From Ruminococcus sp. (GTDB lineage Bacteria; Bacillota; Clostridia; Oscillospirales; Ruminococcaceae), in assembly GCA_017620025.1 (NCBI GenBank), contig JAFZRF010000069.1, positions 1-41,001 of the forward strand: DNA of 41,001 bases, written 5' to 3'. The translations under genes were made by a program, and so were the position numbers. The notes under the pieces are model-generated. The model ran no database searches. It was not told the origin of the DNA and saw only the letters and a program-made list of their open reading frames with translations. Positions within the stretch are counted from its first letter, which is position 1. The number at the start of each line of letters is the position of its first letter. Of this stretch, positions 17,274 through 26,065 are shown one piece after another.

Positions 17274-18334
17274 CTTGTCTCCTCCATCATTCTGTATATC
17301 TCTATGAGCTGCATCCTGTCGTAGGGCGTGTCATCGAGTATGGTTATCCTGCCGGGACGTACTGTCCTTGCCTTCTCCCACATATCAGTGAACATTTCCT
17401 CTGTAATGCCGTATGCGGAGGGAGCTGTACACAGCCTGTAGGTCTTGCAGAACTGCACAAGTCCTTCCGGATCCTGCTTCTGGAAGATGCAGGCGGGTAT
17501 CGAACCGAGTGCTGTTGCAAGACCGTGGGATATCCTTATCTGCGGGTAGTATTCCTCTATCGCATGAGCAAAGAGATGCTCGCTTCCGCTGCACGGACGT
17601 GAAGAGCCTGCTATCTCCATAGCAAGTCCGCCCATGACGAGCGCACGGGAGAGTATGCGGATGAACACCCTGCTCTTCATATTCTTTTCATCGCAGTGGT
17701 ATACAGAATCGTAGCTCATCCGGCTGAGCGCATAGGCAAAATCCTCGGTCCTTGAATTGGTCTTTTTCGCAGCGAGCTTCCAGTCGTAGAGGGCGGTGTG
17801 CTTGGCTATGGTGTCGCCGATGCCGGAGAGAGTCTGTACCTCCGGAGCGCTGATTATCATATTTGTGTCTACGATTATTGCCGCAGGTATCTTGCACTCA
17901 AGAGTGCGGCGTGCGCCGTTCTCCGTCTCGAGCACCGAGAACGGTGAGGCGAGGGAATCGTTGCTGAGGGAGGTCGGCATACAGATGTAGGCAGCCTTGC
18001 TGATGTGTGCGGCATACTTGGCCGTATCGAGCACTCTGCCGCCGCCGAAACCGATGATTATGCGTATCTCCTCCATGCAGACCTTCTTGGCAATGTATAC
18101 TGCCTCATCGAAGCTTGCACTCTTCATGGCGATTATCTCGGCGCCGCCGAAATCATCGCTTATATCGTTAACCTTTTCCCTGTAGATATCGATAAGGTTC
18201 TGCTCGGATATTATTACAGCCTTCTGACCGATAAGATCGGGGATATAGCGCTTTATTATCTCATCTGAGTGGAAGAAGGCATCCTCTTCGACCGCAAGGC
18301 ATAACGGAAGATCAAATCTTGAATGCTGATTCAT
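17270..18334 (-). CDS. egsA: sn-Glycerol-1-phosphate dehydrogenase (AraM/EgsA family)
   Basis: 354 residues of the iron-containing-alcohol-dehydrogenase superfamily, glycerol-1-phosphate branch. The NAD(P)-binding motif is GFGGGRVLDTAKYAA. PTSLSNDSLASP, the metal-site segment SGSEHLFAHAIEEY and a second His in SHGLATALG match AraM/EgsA. The expected reaction is dihydroxyacetone phosphate + NAD(P)H to sn-glycerol-1-phosphate. In bacilli the partner is a prenylglyceryl-phosphate synthase. None is here, but a HAD phosphatase overlaps its end. A use in a surface polymer is possible. The ribosome binding site is an AGAGG-type sequence upstream of the ATG. Confidence 0.9.
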   Translation of the reverse strand: MNQHSRFDLPLCLAVEEDAFFHSDEIIKRYIPDLIGQKAVIISEQNLIDIYREKVNDISDDFGGAEIIAMKSASFDEAVYIAKKVCMEEIRIIIGFGGGRVLDTAKYAAHISKAAYICMPTSLSNDSLASPFSVLETENGARRTLECKIPAAIIVDTNMIISAPEVQTLSGIGDTIAKHTALYDWKLAAKKTNSRTEDFAYALSRMSYDSVYHCDEKNMKSRVFIRILSRALVMGGLAMEIAGSSRPCSGSEHLFAHAIEEYYPQIRISHGLATALGSIPACIFQKQDPEGLVQFCKTYRLCTAPSAYGITEEMFTDMWEKARTVRPGRITILDDTPYDRMQLIEIYRMMEETR

Positions 18335-18507
18335 AGCTCTACCTCTTCTTTCATATCATTTTCTTCGGCTGAACGCACATGACCGCATAAGCGCAGACGG
18401 CGTTTTGTCCGGTTATGATTATTATACTATTTTACCCCGGATTTTGCAATAAGCAGCGCTGAGTATAAAGGTATATAAAATACATATCAGGTTCTTCTTG
18501 CTGCATA

Positions 18508-18536
18508 TTGACAAAATGTTTTTAACTATGTATAAT
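18508..18536 (+). promoter_or_regulatory. Strong sigma-A promoter of the mosaic secreted protein
   Basis: Consensus TTGACA, 17 nt, TATAAT. The leader of about 85 nt contains a GC-rich imperfect hairpin (about 18556-18592) before the AAAGGAGG site. Confidence 0.9.
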
Positions 18537-18631
18537 AAAACTATCATATAGCACAGCGACGGGCCGGCCGTATCCGGGAGGGCGTTGTCATACAGCACAT
18601 TCCGGAGGCAGGAAATAAAGGAGGAATGACC

Positions 18632-20428
18632 ATGAATGCAAAAGCAGCGATAAGGCGGACAGCTGCCGGGATAGCAGCGGCTTTCATATCCGCAGCAGCA
18701 GTCCTGACACCCTTGCCGGAATACAGTTCCCCGCCGCTTACAGCAGAGGCGGCAAAGCTGTTTGAAGAAAATGGATTTATTATTGATTACCAAACAATTA
18801 CTATTAGTGGAGCCATTATCGACGAATATGAGTATGATGATAATGATCCATCTAATGAAAGACTTAAACTTCATAAAGATAATACTCATACAGTAAGTTT
18901 GAATGGGTTACACAACTTCATTATAACTGGTTCAACAACGTTTCCTAAAAACTGTAAAAGGTTATTTTATGATTTGGGTGATATGGAAACAATATCATTT
19001 AATGAGGGTATTGATACATCTGAAGTAATTAATATGAGAGAAATGTTCTATAATTGTACAAATCTTGAAGTAGTTGATATGTCGAGCATTGTTGAAGTAG
19101 AAAATCTAAAAGACTATAAGAATATGTTTAAAACTTGCTCAAAACTTAAAACACTCAGTATTTCCAATGAGTTCCTTGATCATTGTGTAAAACAATCTGG
19201 TAAGACTATCGACAGTGTTCTTGAGACTATGGCGATTAAAGATACCGGTACAGCTCAACTAAAAACAAATCTTGTAAATCAATACAACGAGTATTTAAAA
19301 ACCCCCATAACCGACTGCACAATAACCGCCCCTGATAAAGACTACGACGGCAATCCGCCGAGCATAACCGTAACATCGGGCGACACGGTTCTCGAAGAAA
19401 ACACCGACTATACCGTGACCTTCAAGCAGGGCGATACAGTAATAGATCCTCCCGTAGACCCCGGAACATATGAATGCACGATAACCGGAAAAGGAAACTA
19501 CCGGGGCAGCACAACGCTGGAATTCACCATATCCCCGAAAAATACCGGCGCCTCCCTTCTGAAAAAGAATACCGTTTCATTCAAGGACAGCATAAGCCTT
19601 AATTTCCTTGCCGAGATAGACGATGACAAGGCCGACGGCGCATATGTGAAGTTTACCTATGATCACTACGGACAAACCAAAGTAAAGAATGTATCTCTCA
19701 GAAGAGACGACAAGAACGGAAAGTATTTCAGATTCCGCTGCCCGCTTACTGCCTCCGAGATGACGGTCGATGTTACGGCGGAGCTCTTCCTTGCTTCTTC
19801 TGGAAGCCCTGTTGATACATGGACGAGGAACATACGTGATTACTGCTTGACAGGACTTGATCAGTCCTCGAATGACCTTGAGAAGACTCTCTTCCGTGCG
19901 GCTCTGAACTACGGCGGCTATACGCAGGAATACTTCAAACACAACAAAGGTACAATAGCCAACACAGGCATAACGGATGATATGACGGATGTGACCGTCA
20001 GCAGCGGTATTACCTCCGCATACCCGACCGGCGTTCATAACGGTATAAGGTACATCGGTTCAAGTCTTCTTCTGAGAGACGCTCCGTATGTCCGCTACTA
20101 TTTCGAGCCTGATACAGGCAGCGATATAGGCGACTACACTTTCACGCTTCGTCAGAACGGATCAGATACAACGCCGAACGTGGCACATAATAAGGACGGT
20201 TACTACATCGAATCTGTTTCAGAGCTTGCATATCAGCTCGATAACGCCCAGACCGTGACTGTCACAAAGGGCGAAGACGAAGTGTTCAGCTTTGATTACA
20301 GCGTGATAAAATGGGCAGAGAGTGCTTCGGCGGATACAGATGCGGACGATGAAGAATTGAACATGGCAAGGGCACTTTACAGATACTATATTGCCGCAAA
20401 GGCATTTGTTGATAGCAATAAGACCTGA
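18632..20428 (+). CDS. Secreted BspA/DUF285-like mosaic surface protein
   Basis: 598 residues. The ATG at 18632 lies 7 nt after AAAGGAGG (18617-18624), while the in-frame ATG at 18626 is too close. The signal peptide spans about 1-38. Residues about 45-224 resemble BspA/DUF285 repeats (NMREMFYNCTNLEVVDMSS). An Ig-like YDG domain follows (about 225-310, DKDYDGNPPSITVTSG). A 290-residue C-terminal region of unknown function contains DYCLTGLDQSSNDLEKTLFR. There is no dockerin or LPXTG motif. DNA from about 18768 to 19303 is clearly AT-richer and uses different codons from its flanks, so that domain looks imported. Confidence 0.82.
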   Translation: MNAKAAIRRTAAGIAAAFISAAAVLTPLPEYSSPPLTAEAAKLFEENGFIIDYQTITISGAIIDEYEYDDNDPSNERLKLHKDNTHTVSLNGLHNFIITGSTTFPKNCKRLFYDLGDMETISFNEGIDTSEVINMREMFYNCTNLEVVDMSSIVEVENLKDYKNMFKTCSKLKTLSISNEFLDHCVKQSGKTIDSVLETMAIKDTGTAQLKTNLVNQYNEYLKTPITDCTITAPDKDYDGNPPSITVTSGDTVLEENTDYTVTFKQGDTVIDPPVDPGTYECTITGKGNYRGSTTLEFTISPKNTGASLLKKNTVSFKDSISLNFLAEIDDDKADGAYVKFTYDHYGQTKVKNVSLRRDDKNGKYFRFRCPLTASEMTVDVTAELFLASSGSPVDTWTRNIRDYCLTGLDQSSNDLEKTLFRAALNYGGYTQEYFKHNKGTIANTGITDDMTDVTVSSGITSAYPTGVHNGIRYIGSSLLLRDAPYVRYYFEPDTGSDIGDYTFTLRQNGSDTTPNVAHNKDGYYIESVSELAYQLDNAQTVTVTKGEDEVFSFDYSVIKWAESASADTDADDEELNMARALYRYYIAAKAFVDSNKT

Positions 20429-20444
20429 AAGGAGAGAAGAAATA

Positions 20445-20543
20445 ATGAACAGCTATGTTGCTCCGGAAATTGAGATAACCGTATTTACCGAGGAGGATGT
20501 CATAGAAGCTTCCGATCCCGATGAGACAAGGATAAGAGTATAA
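20445..20543 (+). CDS. 32-residue acidic small protein
   Basis: Starts MNSYVAPEIEITVF and ends DPDETRIRV, with AAAGGAGAG before the ATG, 16 nt after the previous gene, and a terminator 5 nt after its stop. It is strongly acidic and has no signal peptide. The pattern Y-x-x-P-x-x-E followed by E-D-V-I-x-A-S resembles, from memory, unannotated small peptides common in Ruminococcus-type genomes. Function is unknown. It could be a precursor-like peptide or a cytoplasmic partner of the secreted neighbour. Confidence 0.7.
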   Translation: MNSYVAPEIEITVFTEEDVIEASDPDETRIRV

Positions 20544-20548
20544 AGAGC

Positions 20549-20583
20549 GCTCCCCGTAAGCTTGCTGCTTCCGGGGAGCTTTA
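20549..20583 (+). terminator. Terminator after the small acidic protein
   Basis: GCTCCCCG/CGGGGAGC stem with a 15-nt loop, followed by TTTAT. Confidence 0.75.
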
Positions 20584-20748
20584 TGTTATTGAAAACGATG
20601 CGTCACATTATATAGACGCACATCAATTATCTTAGTATTTCATCATGTAATTACCAACAAAGTTTTTATGCTGTTTTAATATCATGTGACGAAATTATGT
20701 TTAAAACGCCGGAAATACATAGAATATTCACATTTCAGGGTGGAAACA

Positions 20749-20805
20749 TGATATAATTATCTTATAGACAGTCCGGCTGCGGATGCACTGTACTGCTGCC
20801 GGGAC
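20749..20805 (+). promoter_or_regulatory. Extended -10 promoter and 5'-terminal hairpin of the GH9 gene
   Basis: TGATATAAT (20749-20757) has no good -35. Right after the expected start, gtccggc (20771-20777) pairs with gccgg(g)ac (20798-20805), just upstream of the ribosome binding site. The segment gatataattatc is identical to that before the pectin acetylesterase gene (23795-23806). Confidence 0.65.
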
Positions 20806-20825
20806 AGATGAAAGGAATGAAAATT

Positions 20826-23462
20826 ATGACAAAAAGAATCAGAGGGAAAATTGCAGCAGCTGTCACAACAGCGGCTGTAGCAGCTTCAGCGGTCACACCG
20901 TTCGTCTCCGTGCCTATGGCCTCAGCGGCAGGAGACAAGAACTATCTTGAGGCTCTTGCGATGTCGTTGTATTTCTTCGACTCCAATGCCTGCGGCTCCG
21001 GTATCACCGGCGGCCCGCTCACATGGCGCGGCGACTGCCACACCTATGATGCAGAGGCGTCAGTAGGCACGCTCGGAAGCGAGAAGCAGTATGTCGATCC
21101 TGACGGAGACGGCAAGGTCGATGTATCAGGCGGCTTCCACGACGCAGGCGACCACATCAAGTTCAATCTTACCATCGGCTTCGGCATGAATGCCCTTGCT
21201 CTCTCGGAGTATATGAACCCCGGCGTCTACAAGAAAGCCGGCGCATACGATCATCTGCTCTATGAGCTGAAGTGGGGCAGCGATTATATGATGAAGACCA
21301 CCTTCCTTGACGGCTCGGGCAATGTTGCGGCAGTAGCAAGCGTAGTTGCCGACGGCGGCCAGGATCATGCCATATGGTCTTCTCCCGAGGTACAGACCTA
21401 TGCAAGACCTATCTACTGGCTGACTGCCGGCGACAACAACTCTGCCGTATGCTGCAGTATGGCTGGCGGACTTGCCGGAACTGCATGGGTATACAAGGAT
21501 GTCGATCCGGATTATTCCGCACAGTGTGCGAAGTATGCAAAGGCTCTTGTAGATTTCGCACAGAAGCACGTCGGCAACAACAACAGCGGTGAGGGCGGAT
21601 TCTATGACGCCTCCGCACAGTACCAGGACGAGGAGGCATGGGCACAGGCATGGCTCTGGGTGCTCGGTGAGGGCGAGAAGCCTTCAAGAGTTCCTCAGAG
21701 AGGCGATTACGGCGGACAGCAGTATGACGGCTATGTACTCAGCTGGGATAAGGTATGGCAGGGATATGCAGCCCTGATGTACAAGGCATCCGGCGATCAG
21801 GCCTTCTACGACGAGATAGAGTATGAGTACCCCAACGAGGGCGGCATCAGCGAGACGACATATAATGCCAGCGGCTGGGGCGCAGCAAGATATAACTGTG
21901 CAAAGCAGTTCAGAGGCCTTGTCCTTGCAAAGGGCGATAAGGACTCAAGCTACGCAAAGGCAGCAAAGTTCCAGATGGATCATATCCTCGGCGACAACAG
22001 CCTCGGATACAGCTTCCTTATCGGCTACGGCGACAAGTGGCCGACACACATACACCACAGAGCCGCTAACCCCGGCGAGAACGGTGAGACCTCCGCAGCA
22101 AATCCCTCCGCCAAGTATACCAACTACGGTATGCTCGTAGGCGGCGACGACAACAGCGGTTATCAGGATCACGCCGACAAGTATCAGTATACAGAGGGCG
22201 CTCTTGACTACAACGGCTGCTTCGCACTTGCCTGTGCAGGCCTTGCAGACCTCTACGGCGGCGATGCAACAGCTATGGCTGCTATCGCATCAAGCGCTTC
22301 AGAGATAAACGAAAACTTTGTATTCGGCGGCAGCCCCTCTTCAACTCCTGAGGAGAAGGACGCCACTCTCACAGTCAGCTTCACAGATCTTGACGGCAAC
22401 GGTATCGAGGGCGTAAGTGCACGCCTGATGATACGTCCCGCGCCCGGTTCTCCCGATCCTACAGTCATTATCGAAGAGTGGGTGAGCGACGGCACACCGA
22501 AGCAGTTCAAGCTTTCATCGAAGGAAGGTCCCTACGTTGTTGAAGCCAGCACCCCCGAGGGATATATCGCTTATAATGACGGCGGTACGAATGAAGTATT
22601 CTTCAGCGATGACAAGAAGGAAGTAACAAGAACCTACAAGTATGCAAAGACCGTGGAGGACGAGAGCACGATAAGAGTCAGCTTCGTGGATCAGGACGGC
22701 AATCCTGTAACAGGTATCTTAGCAGAGCTCACCAAGATCCTCGATCCTATCAACGAGACGGTCGCTATGTGGAAGAGCGGAGAGACTCCTCAGGAGATCA
22801 AGGTAACAAAGAACACCGAAGCAGATCCCTACGTTTTAAAGTTCACTGTTCCCTACGGCTATACCGATGAAAACAGCAGCCGTGAGCCTATCGTTATCAC
22901 AGAGGGCGGTATTGTCCGTGATGTGAAGATCGTTCTCAAGAAGGATGCAGAGACACCCACAGGCGAAGCTCCCGATTTCACAGCAGAAGTGGGAGGAGCA
23001 GGCAAGGAAATGAAGGTCGGCGATGTGTCAACAGTAACTGTCACCGGGAAGGGCTACTCAGTAGGCGGCAACGGAGAAAAGGGCGTTATGGACTGGAGAC
23101 TCAAGAGCGGCGACCAGACCACAAAGGTTTATGAGCTTACTGCAAAGTCTGCCGGAACATATGAATTCATTATTGAGATAGCAGGCGGCAAGAAGGAGAC
23201 TCTGACATTCACAGTCACCGAAGAGCCTGTCAGCAACCAGCCTTACTACGGCGACGCAAACTGCGACGGTACGATAAACGTAGCAGATGCAGTTGCAGTT
23301 CTCCAGTACGTAGCAAACCAGACCAAGTACCCGCTCACCGATGACGGACGTGTAAACGCCGATATCGACGGTGCAGCCGGTATAACCGGTACAGACGCTA
23401 TCGTTATCCAGAAGCTGGATGCAGGCGTTGTAAAGCAGACAGACCTCCCCCTCGGCAAATAA
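20826..23462 (+). CDS. GH9 endoglucanase with surface Ig-like modules and dockerin
   Basis: 878 residues from the ATG at 20826 (MTKRIRGK, AAAGGA 9 nt upstream); ATGs at 20808 and 20817 are in frame but worse placed. The signal peptide covers about 1-35. The GH9 catalytic domain (about 40-490) has GGFHDAGDHIKF with catalytic D106/D109, the HHRAANPG motif and acid E457 (YTEGALDYNG). Two Cna-B/prealbumin-like modules follow (about 515-605 and 610-710), then another Ig-like domain and a dockerin (809-878, GDANCDGTINVADAV). No CBM3c or CBM4 is attached, unlike many GH9 cellulases. It is predicted to cut beta-1,4-glucan while bound to a scaffoldin. The gene is monocistronic. Confidence 0.94.
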   Translation: MTKRIRGKIAAAVTTAAVAASAVTPFVSVPMASAAGDKNYLEALAMSLYFFDSNACGSGITGGPLTWRGDCHTYDAEASVGTLGSEKQYVDPDGDGKVDVSGGFHDAGDHIKFNLTIGFGMNALALSEYMNPGVYKKAGAYDHLLYELKWGSDYMMKTTFLDGSGNVAAVASVVADGGQDHAIWSSPEVQTYARPIYWLTAGDNNSAVCCSMAGGLAGTAWVYKDVDPDYSAQCAKYAKALVDFAQKHVGNNNSGEGGFYDASAQYQDEEAWAQAWLWVLGEGEKPSRVPQRGDYGGQQYDGYVLSWDKVWQGYAALMYKASGDQAFYDEIEYEYPNEGGISETTYNASGWGAARYNCAKQFRGLVLAKGDKDSSYAKAAKFQMDHILGDNSLGYSFLIGYGDKWPTHIHHRAANPGENGETSAANPSAKYTNYGMLVGGDDNSGYQDHADKYQYTEGALDYNGCFALACAGLADLYGGDATAMAAIASSASEINENFVFGGSPSSTPEEKDATLTVSFTDLDGNGIEGVSARLMIRPAPGSPDPTVIIEEWVSDGTPKQFKLSSKEGPYVVEASTPEGYIAYNDGGTNEVFFSDDKKEVTRTYKYAKTVEDESTIRVSFVDQDGNPVTGILAELTKILDPINETVAMWKSGETPQEIKVTKNTEADPYVLKFTVPYGYTDENSSREPIVITEGGIVRDVKIVLKKDAETPTGEAPDFTAEVGGAGKEMKVGDVSTVTVTGKGYSVGGNGEKGVMDWRLKSGDQTTKVYELTAKSAGTYEFIIEIAGGKKETLTFTVTEEPVSNQPYYGDANCDGTINVADAVAVLQYVANQTKYPLTDDGRVNADIDGAAGITGTDAIVIQKLDAGVVKQTDLPLGK

Positions 23463-23470
23463 ATAACTCT

Positions 23471-23500
23471 GAACAGGGCTGCCTTCGGGCAGCCTTGTTC
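23471..23500 (+). terminator. Terminator of the GH9 gene
   Basis: GAACAGGGCTGCC-TTCG-GGCAGCCTTGTTC, a UUCG-capped stem 9 nt after the stop. The following 23501-23580 is an AT-rich run of attcataat/aattcggaatt short repeats. Confidence 0.85.
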
Positions 23501-23600
23501 AATTCATAATTTATAATGCATAATTCATAATTACCCTGAGCCATTAGTTTTAATTCGGAATTCGGAATTTGCGGTATCGCCTGCGGCGATAGATTATTAC

Positions 23601-23678
23601 TGTAGGGGGCGACTCCTGACAGGAGACTGTACCCTCTGTCCTTCGGACATCTCCCTGCCCCGCAGGGAGTCACCTACA
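23601..23678. repeat. TGTAGGG-bounded repeat carrying stem-loop copy 3
   Basis: Bounded by TGTAGGG and ACCTACA. Bases 23631-23675 match the unit at 306-350, with paired base changes in the main stem (ctccctgc/gcagggag). It therefore joins the two repeat families seen in the window. Confidence 0.65.
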
Positions 23679-23706
23679 TCGCTCCGCCGCTTTGATTATA
23701 TGCGTA

Positions 23707-23732
23707 TGTAGGGGCTGCCTTTGGCAGCCCGT
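23707..23732. repeat. Short TGTAGGGG hairpin repeat
   Basis: tgtaggggctgcc-ttt-ggcagcccg. It matches the left end of 16445-16521 in layout (tgtagggaccgcc-ttt-ggcggtccg) with compensated stem bases. Confidence 0.6.
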
Positions 23733-23792
23733 TGTCTCTCCTTACTGTTTGACAAGCAGAGCAGAAAAAGTCGGGCCCGGATTTCCCTGATG

Positions 23793-23849
23793 TGATATAA
23801 TTATCATACAGCAGAACGAGGCATCCGTTTATTCCGGATCGCTCTGCTG
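23793..23849 (+). promoter_or_regulatory. Extended -10 promoter and 5'-terminal hairpin of the pectin acetylesterase gene
   Basis: TGATATAAT without a -35. A long leader hairpin follows: cagcaga (23809-23815) pairs with tctgctg (23843-23849) and atccg (23823-23827) with cggat (23835-23839). The layout parallels the GH9 leader. Confidence 0.65.
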
Positions 23850-23895
23850 ATAAGTGGTTCTACAGGATCAGAGAACGGATATGGAGTTATGTCAT

Positions 23896-25041
23896 ATGAA
23901 AATTGCATTGAAAATCATCGGTATTGTTCTGGCAGCGGGACTGGTAAGCCTGCTGTGTGTATATCTGTTTGTGCTTCAGTATCCCAAGCTGAAGCAGAAC
24001 CCGAAGGATGGAAAATGGTACAGGATAACAGGCGATGATATGCTGTGTTCGGACGGCAGCCGTTATAAAGCATTCTTCAGAAAAGGCTCGGAAAACAAGG
24101 TGCTCATATACTTTGCAGGCGGCGGTATCAGTATCAATGAAGAGACCGCAAGGGAGGATATGTACATCAGGAGGGTAGCACCCATCGACAGGTTCGCCAA
24201 TAACATGATGAACAGCGGTGGCCTTGCGACTGCGACAGAAGACAATCCGTTCAGGGACTGGACTGTTATCGTCCTGCCTTACGCAACAGGCGATTTCCAC
24301 TCAGGCACGAACGATTTTGAATACACCGACAAGGAAGGCAAGAAAAAGATACTGTATCATCACGGCTACACGAACTACACGGCTGTGATGCAGAAGGCTG
24401 TGGAGCTTGGCGGCATCAGCGATCCCGAGGCTGTTATGGTGACCGGATACAGTGCAGGTGCCGGAGGGGCTTCGCTGCTTGCAAGCGATGTGTTCACAAA
24501 CTATTTTCCGGATGCAAAGAGCAAGACCGTGCTGGTCGATGCAATGCTCATGTTCATTGATAACTGGCACGGCATATCGGCTGATGTCTGGAAGAGCCCA
24601 CAGGCGATCTCAGACAGGATCAGAACAAACAATATCGTGCTCGACAGCCTGACTGCACTTCATGAGGACTTCGGAGATGACGTAAAGATACTGTTTGTAT
24701 GCTCTTCCCGTGACGGCGAGCTTGCAAAGGCACAGAACCTCTTTGACAACGGCAAGCCGGAAGTCAACGAGACCGTCGCAGACAAATTCCAGCAGGATCT
24801 GAAAAAGACGATGCCGCAGTTCAAGGATATCGGCGCATATCTTTACATCTGGGACGGCCTTCCGCTGTATGACGATCCGCGCAACATGACCATGCACACC
24901 ATTATTGTAACACCTGCAGTGTATTCAGATCCGGCGCATTTGGGCATCTCTGTTGCAGACTGGGCGTACAATGCAACGAACGGCAAGGCAGAGGATTACG
25001 GACTCGACCTTGTGGATAAGGTGTATGAGAAAACAGAATGA
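23896..25041 (+). CDS. Pectin acetylesterase-family alpha/beta hydrolase, membrane-anchored
   Basis: 381 residues from ATG 23896, GGAG 9 nt upstream. Residues 1-28 form one hydrophobic segment without an obvious signal-peptidase I site, so it is likely an anchored exported protein. The pectinacetylesterase/Notum-type fold shows the oxyanion loop IYFAGGG, VIVLPYATGDFHSGT, the nucleophile S186 in TGYSAGAGG, and a C-terminal PAHLGISVADWAYN. The likely reaction is removal of O-acetyl groups from pectin or other glycans. It has no dockerin, so it acts at the cell surface rather than in the cellulosome. Monocistronic. Confidence 0.88.
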   Translation: MKIALKIIGIVLAAGLVSLLCVYLFVLQYPKLKQNPKDGKWYRITGDDMLCSDGSRYKAFFRKGSENKVLIYFAGGGISINEETAREDMYIRRVAPIDRFANNMMNSGGLATATEDNPFRDWTVIVLPYATGDFHSGTNDFEYTDKEGKKKILYHHGYTNYTAVMQKAVELGGISDPEAVMVTGYSAGAGGASLLASDVFTNYFPDAKSKTVLVDAMLMFIDNWHGISADVWKSPQAISDRIRTNNIVLDSLTALHEDFGDDVKILFVCSSRDGELAKAQNLFDNGKPEVNETVADKFQQDLKKTMPQFKDIGAYLYIWDGLPLYDDPRNMTMHTIIVTPAVYSDPAHLGISVADWAYNATNGKAEDYGLDLVDKVYEKTE

Positions 25042-25072
25042 AAAAGGGGACAAACCGCACTATTTTTCTTGT

Positions 25073-25154
25073 ATCAGGGAGGGCGAAGACGAGAAACTGT
25101 GTCAGTCAAATCGCCTGCGCAACAGCTGTATACAACATACAAAACCTCCCTGAT
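25073..25154. other. Widely spaced inverted repeat downstream of the esterase gene
   Basis: atcagggagg (25073-25082) is the exact reverse complement of cctccctgat (25145-25154), framing 62 nt that contain no gene. Could be a 3' RNA structure. No T tract follows. Confidence 0.4.
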
Positions 25155-25185
25155 TATACATCATTTCCAAGCCTTCTGACAAGCT

Positions 25186-25518
<333 letters not shown>

Positions 25519-25536
25519 GGAATAGCTTATAGCAAC

Positions 25537-25570
25537 AAAACTGCTGCATTGATTTGCAGCAGTTTTTCAT
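25537..25570 (+). terminator. Ferredoxin terminator
   Basis: AAAACTGCTGCA/TGCAGCAGTTTT with a 6-nt loop and a short T run. Confidence 0.9.
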
Positions 25571-25664
25571 TTTATGCACATTTTATCGCTATGGCAACAG
25601 TGTACAAACGCATAGTAGATTGCAAATGAATATTGTGCGTTTTGATGTTTTTGTGATCCGGCAC

Positions 25665-25693
25665 TTGACTTTTATTCCTGTTTGCAGTATAAT
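25665..25693 (+). promoter_or_regulatory. Promoter of the forward tRNA pair
   Basis: TTGACT, 17 nt, TATAAT, about 40 nt before tRNA-Met. Confidence 0.85.
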
Positions 25694-25735
25694 ATATTAG
25701 TCACAGGTGATTACCCGTGATTCTGCATTTAATAT

Positions 25736-25812
25736 GGCGGCATAGCTCAGTTGGCTAGAGTACTCGGTTCATACCCGATTGGTCGTTGGTTCGAATCCTA
25801 CTGCCGCTACCA
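25736..25812 (+). tRNA. tRNA with CAT anticodon (tRNA-Met or Ile2)
   Basis: 77 nt with encoded CCA. Acceptor GGCGGCA/TGCCGCT, anticodon CAT at 25770-25772, T loop ttcgaat. Two mismatches are seen: C-T at the top of the anticodon stem and T-T in the T stem (gttgg/cctac). They are unusual for a housekeeping tRNA. Confidence 0.88.
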
Positions 25813-25815
25813 GAT

Positions 25816-25890
25816 GGCCCGTTGGTCAAGAGGTTAAGACATCGCCCTTTCACGGCGGAATCATGGGTTCAATTCCCGTACGGGTCACCA
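25816..25890 (+). tRNA. tRNA-Glu (TTC)
   Basis: 75 nt with encoded CCA, acceptor GGCCCGT/ACGGGTC, anticodon loop ctttcac. Only 3 nt after the CAT tRNA. The body matches ordinary Firmicutes tRNA-Glu. Confidence 0.95.
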
Positions 25891-25896
25891 TTACGC

Positions 25897-25942
25897 AATC
25901 CCACAGATGGCTAAAAATAGCCGTTTGTGGGTTTCCTTTTTT
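25897..25942 (+). terminator. Terminator of the forward tRNA pair
   Basis: aatcccaca/tgtgggtt with an inner ggcta/tagcc stem, followed by a T-rich run. Confidence 0.85.
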
Positions 25943-25955
25943 CCTAAAAAATGAG

Positions 25956-25999
25956 TTTGTACGCTATTTGTACGCTACTCATATTTTTTCTGCGTACAA
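25956..25999. repeat. Tandem TTTGTACGCTA repeats with an inverted copy
   Basis: tttgtacgcta occurs twice in tandem (25956-25966, 25967-25977), and gcgtacaa lies inverted about 15 nt on. Such arm/core-like sites just past a tRNA recall an integrase attachment region, but no integrase or second att copy is in view. Confidence 0.4.
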
Positions 26000-26065
26000 G
26001 CATCGCTTTTTCACAGTATCACTTATGCATATTAATGAATAATATTCATTTAGCTTTTATTATGC

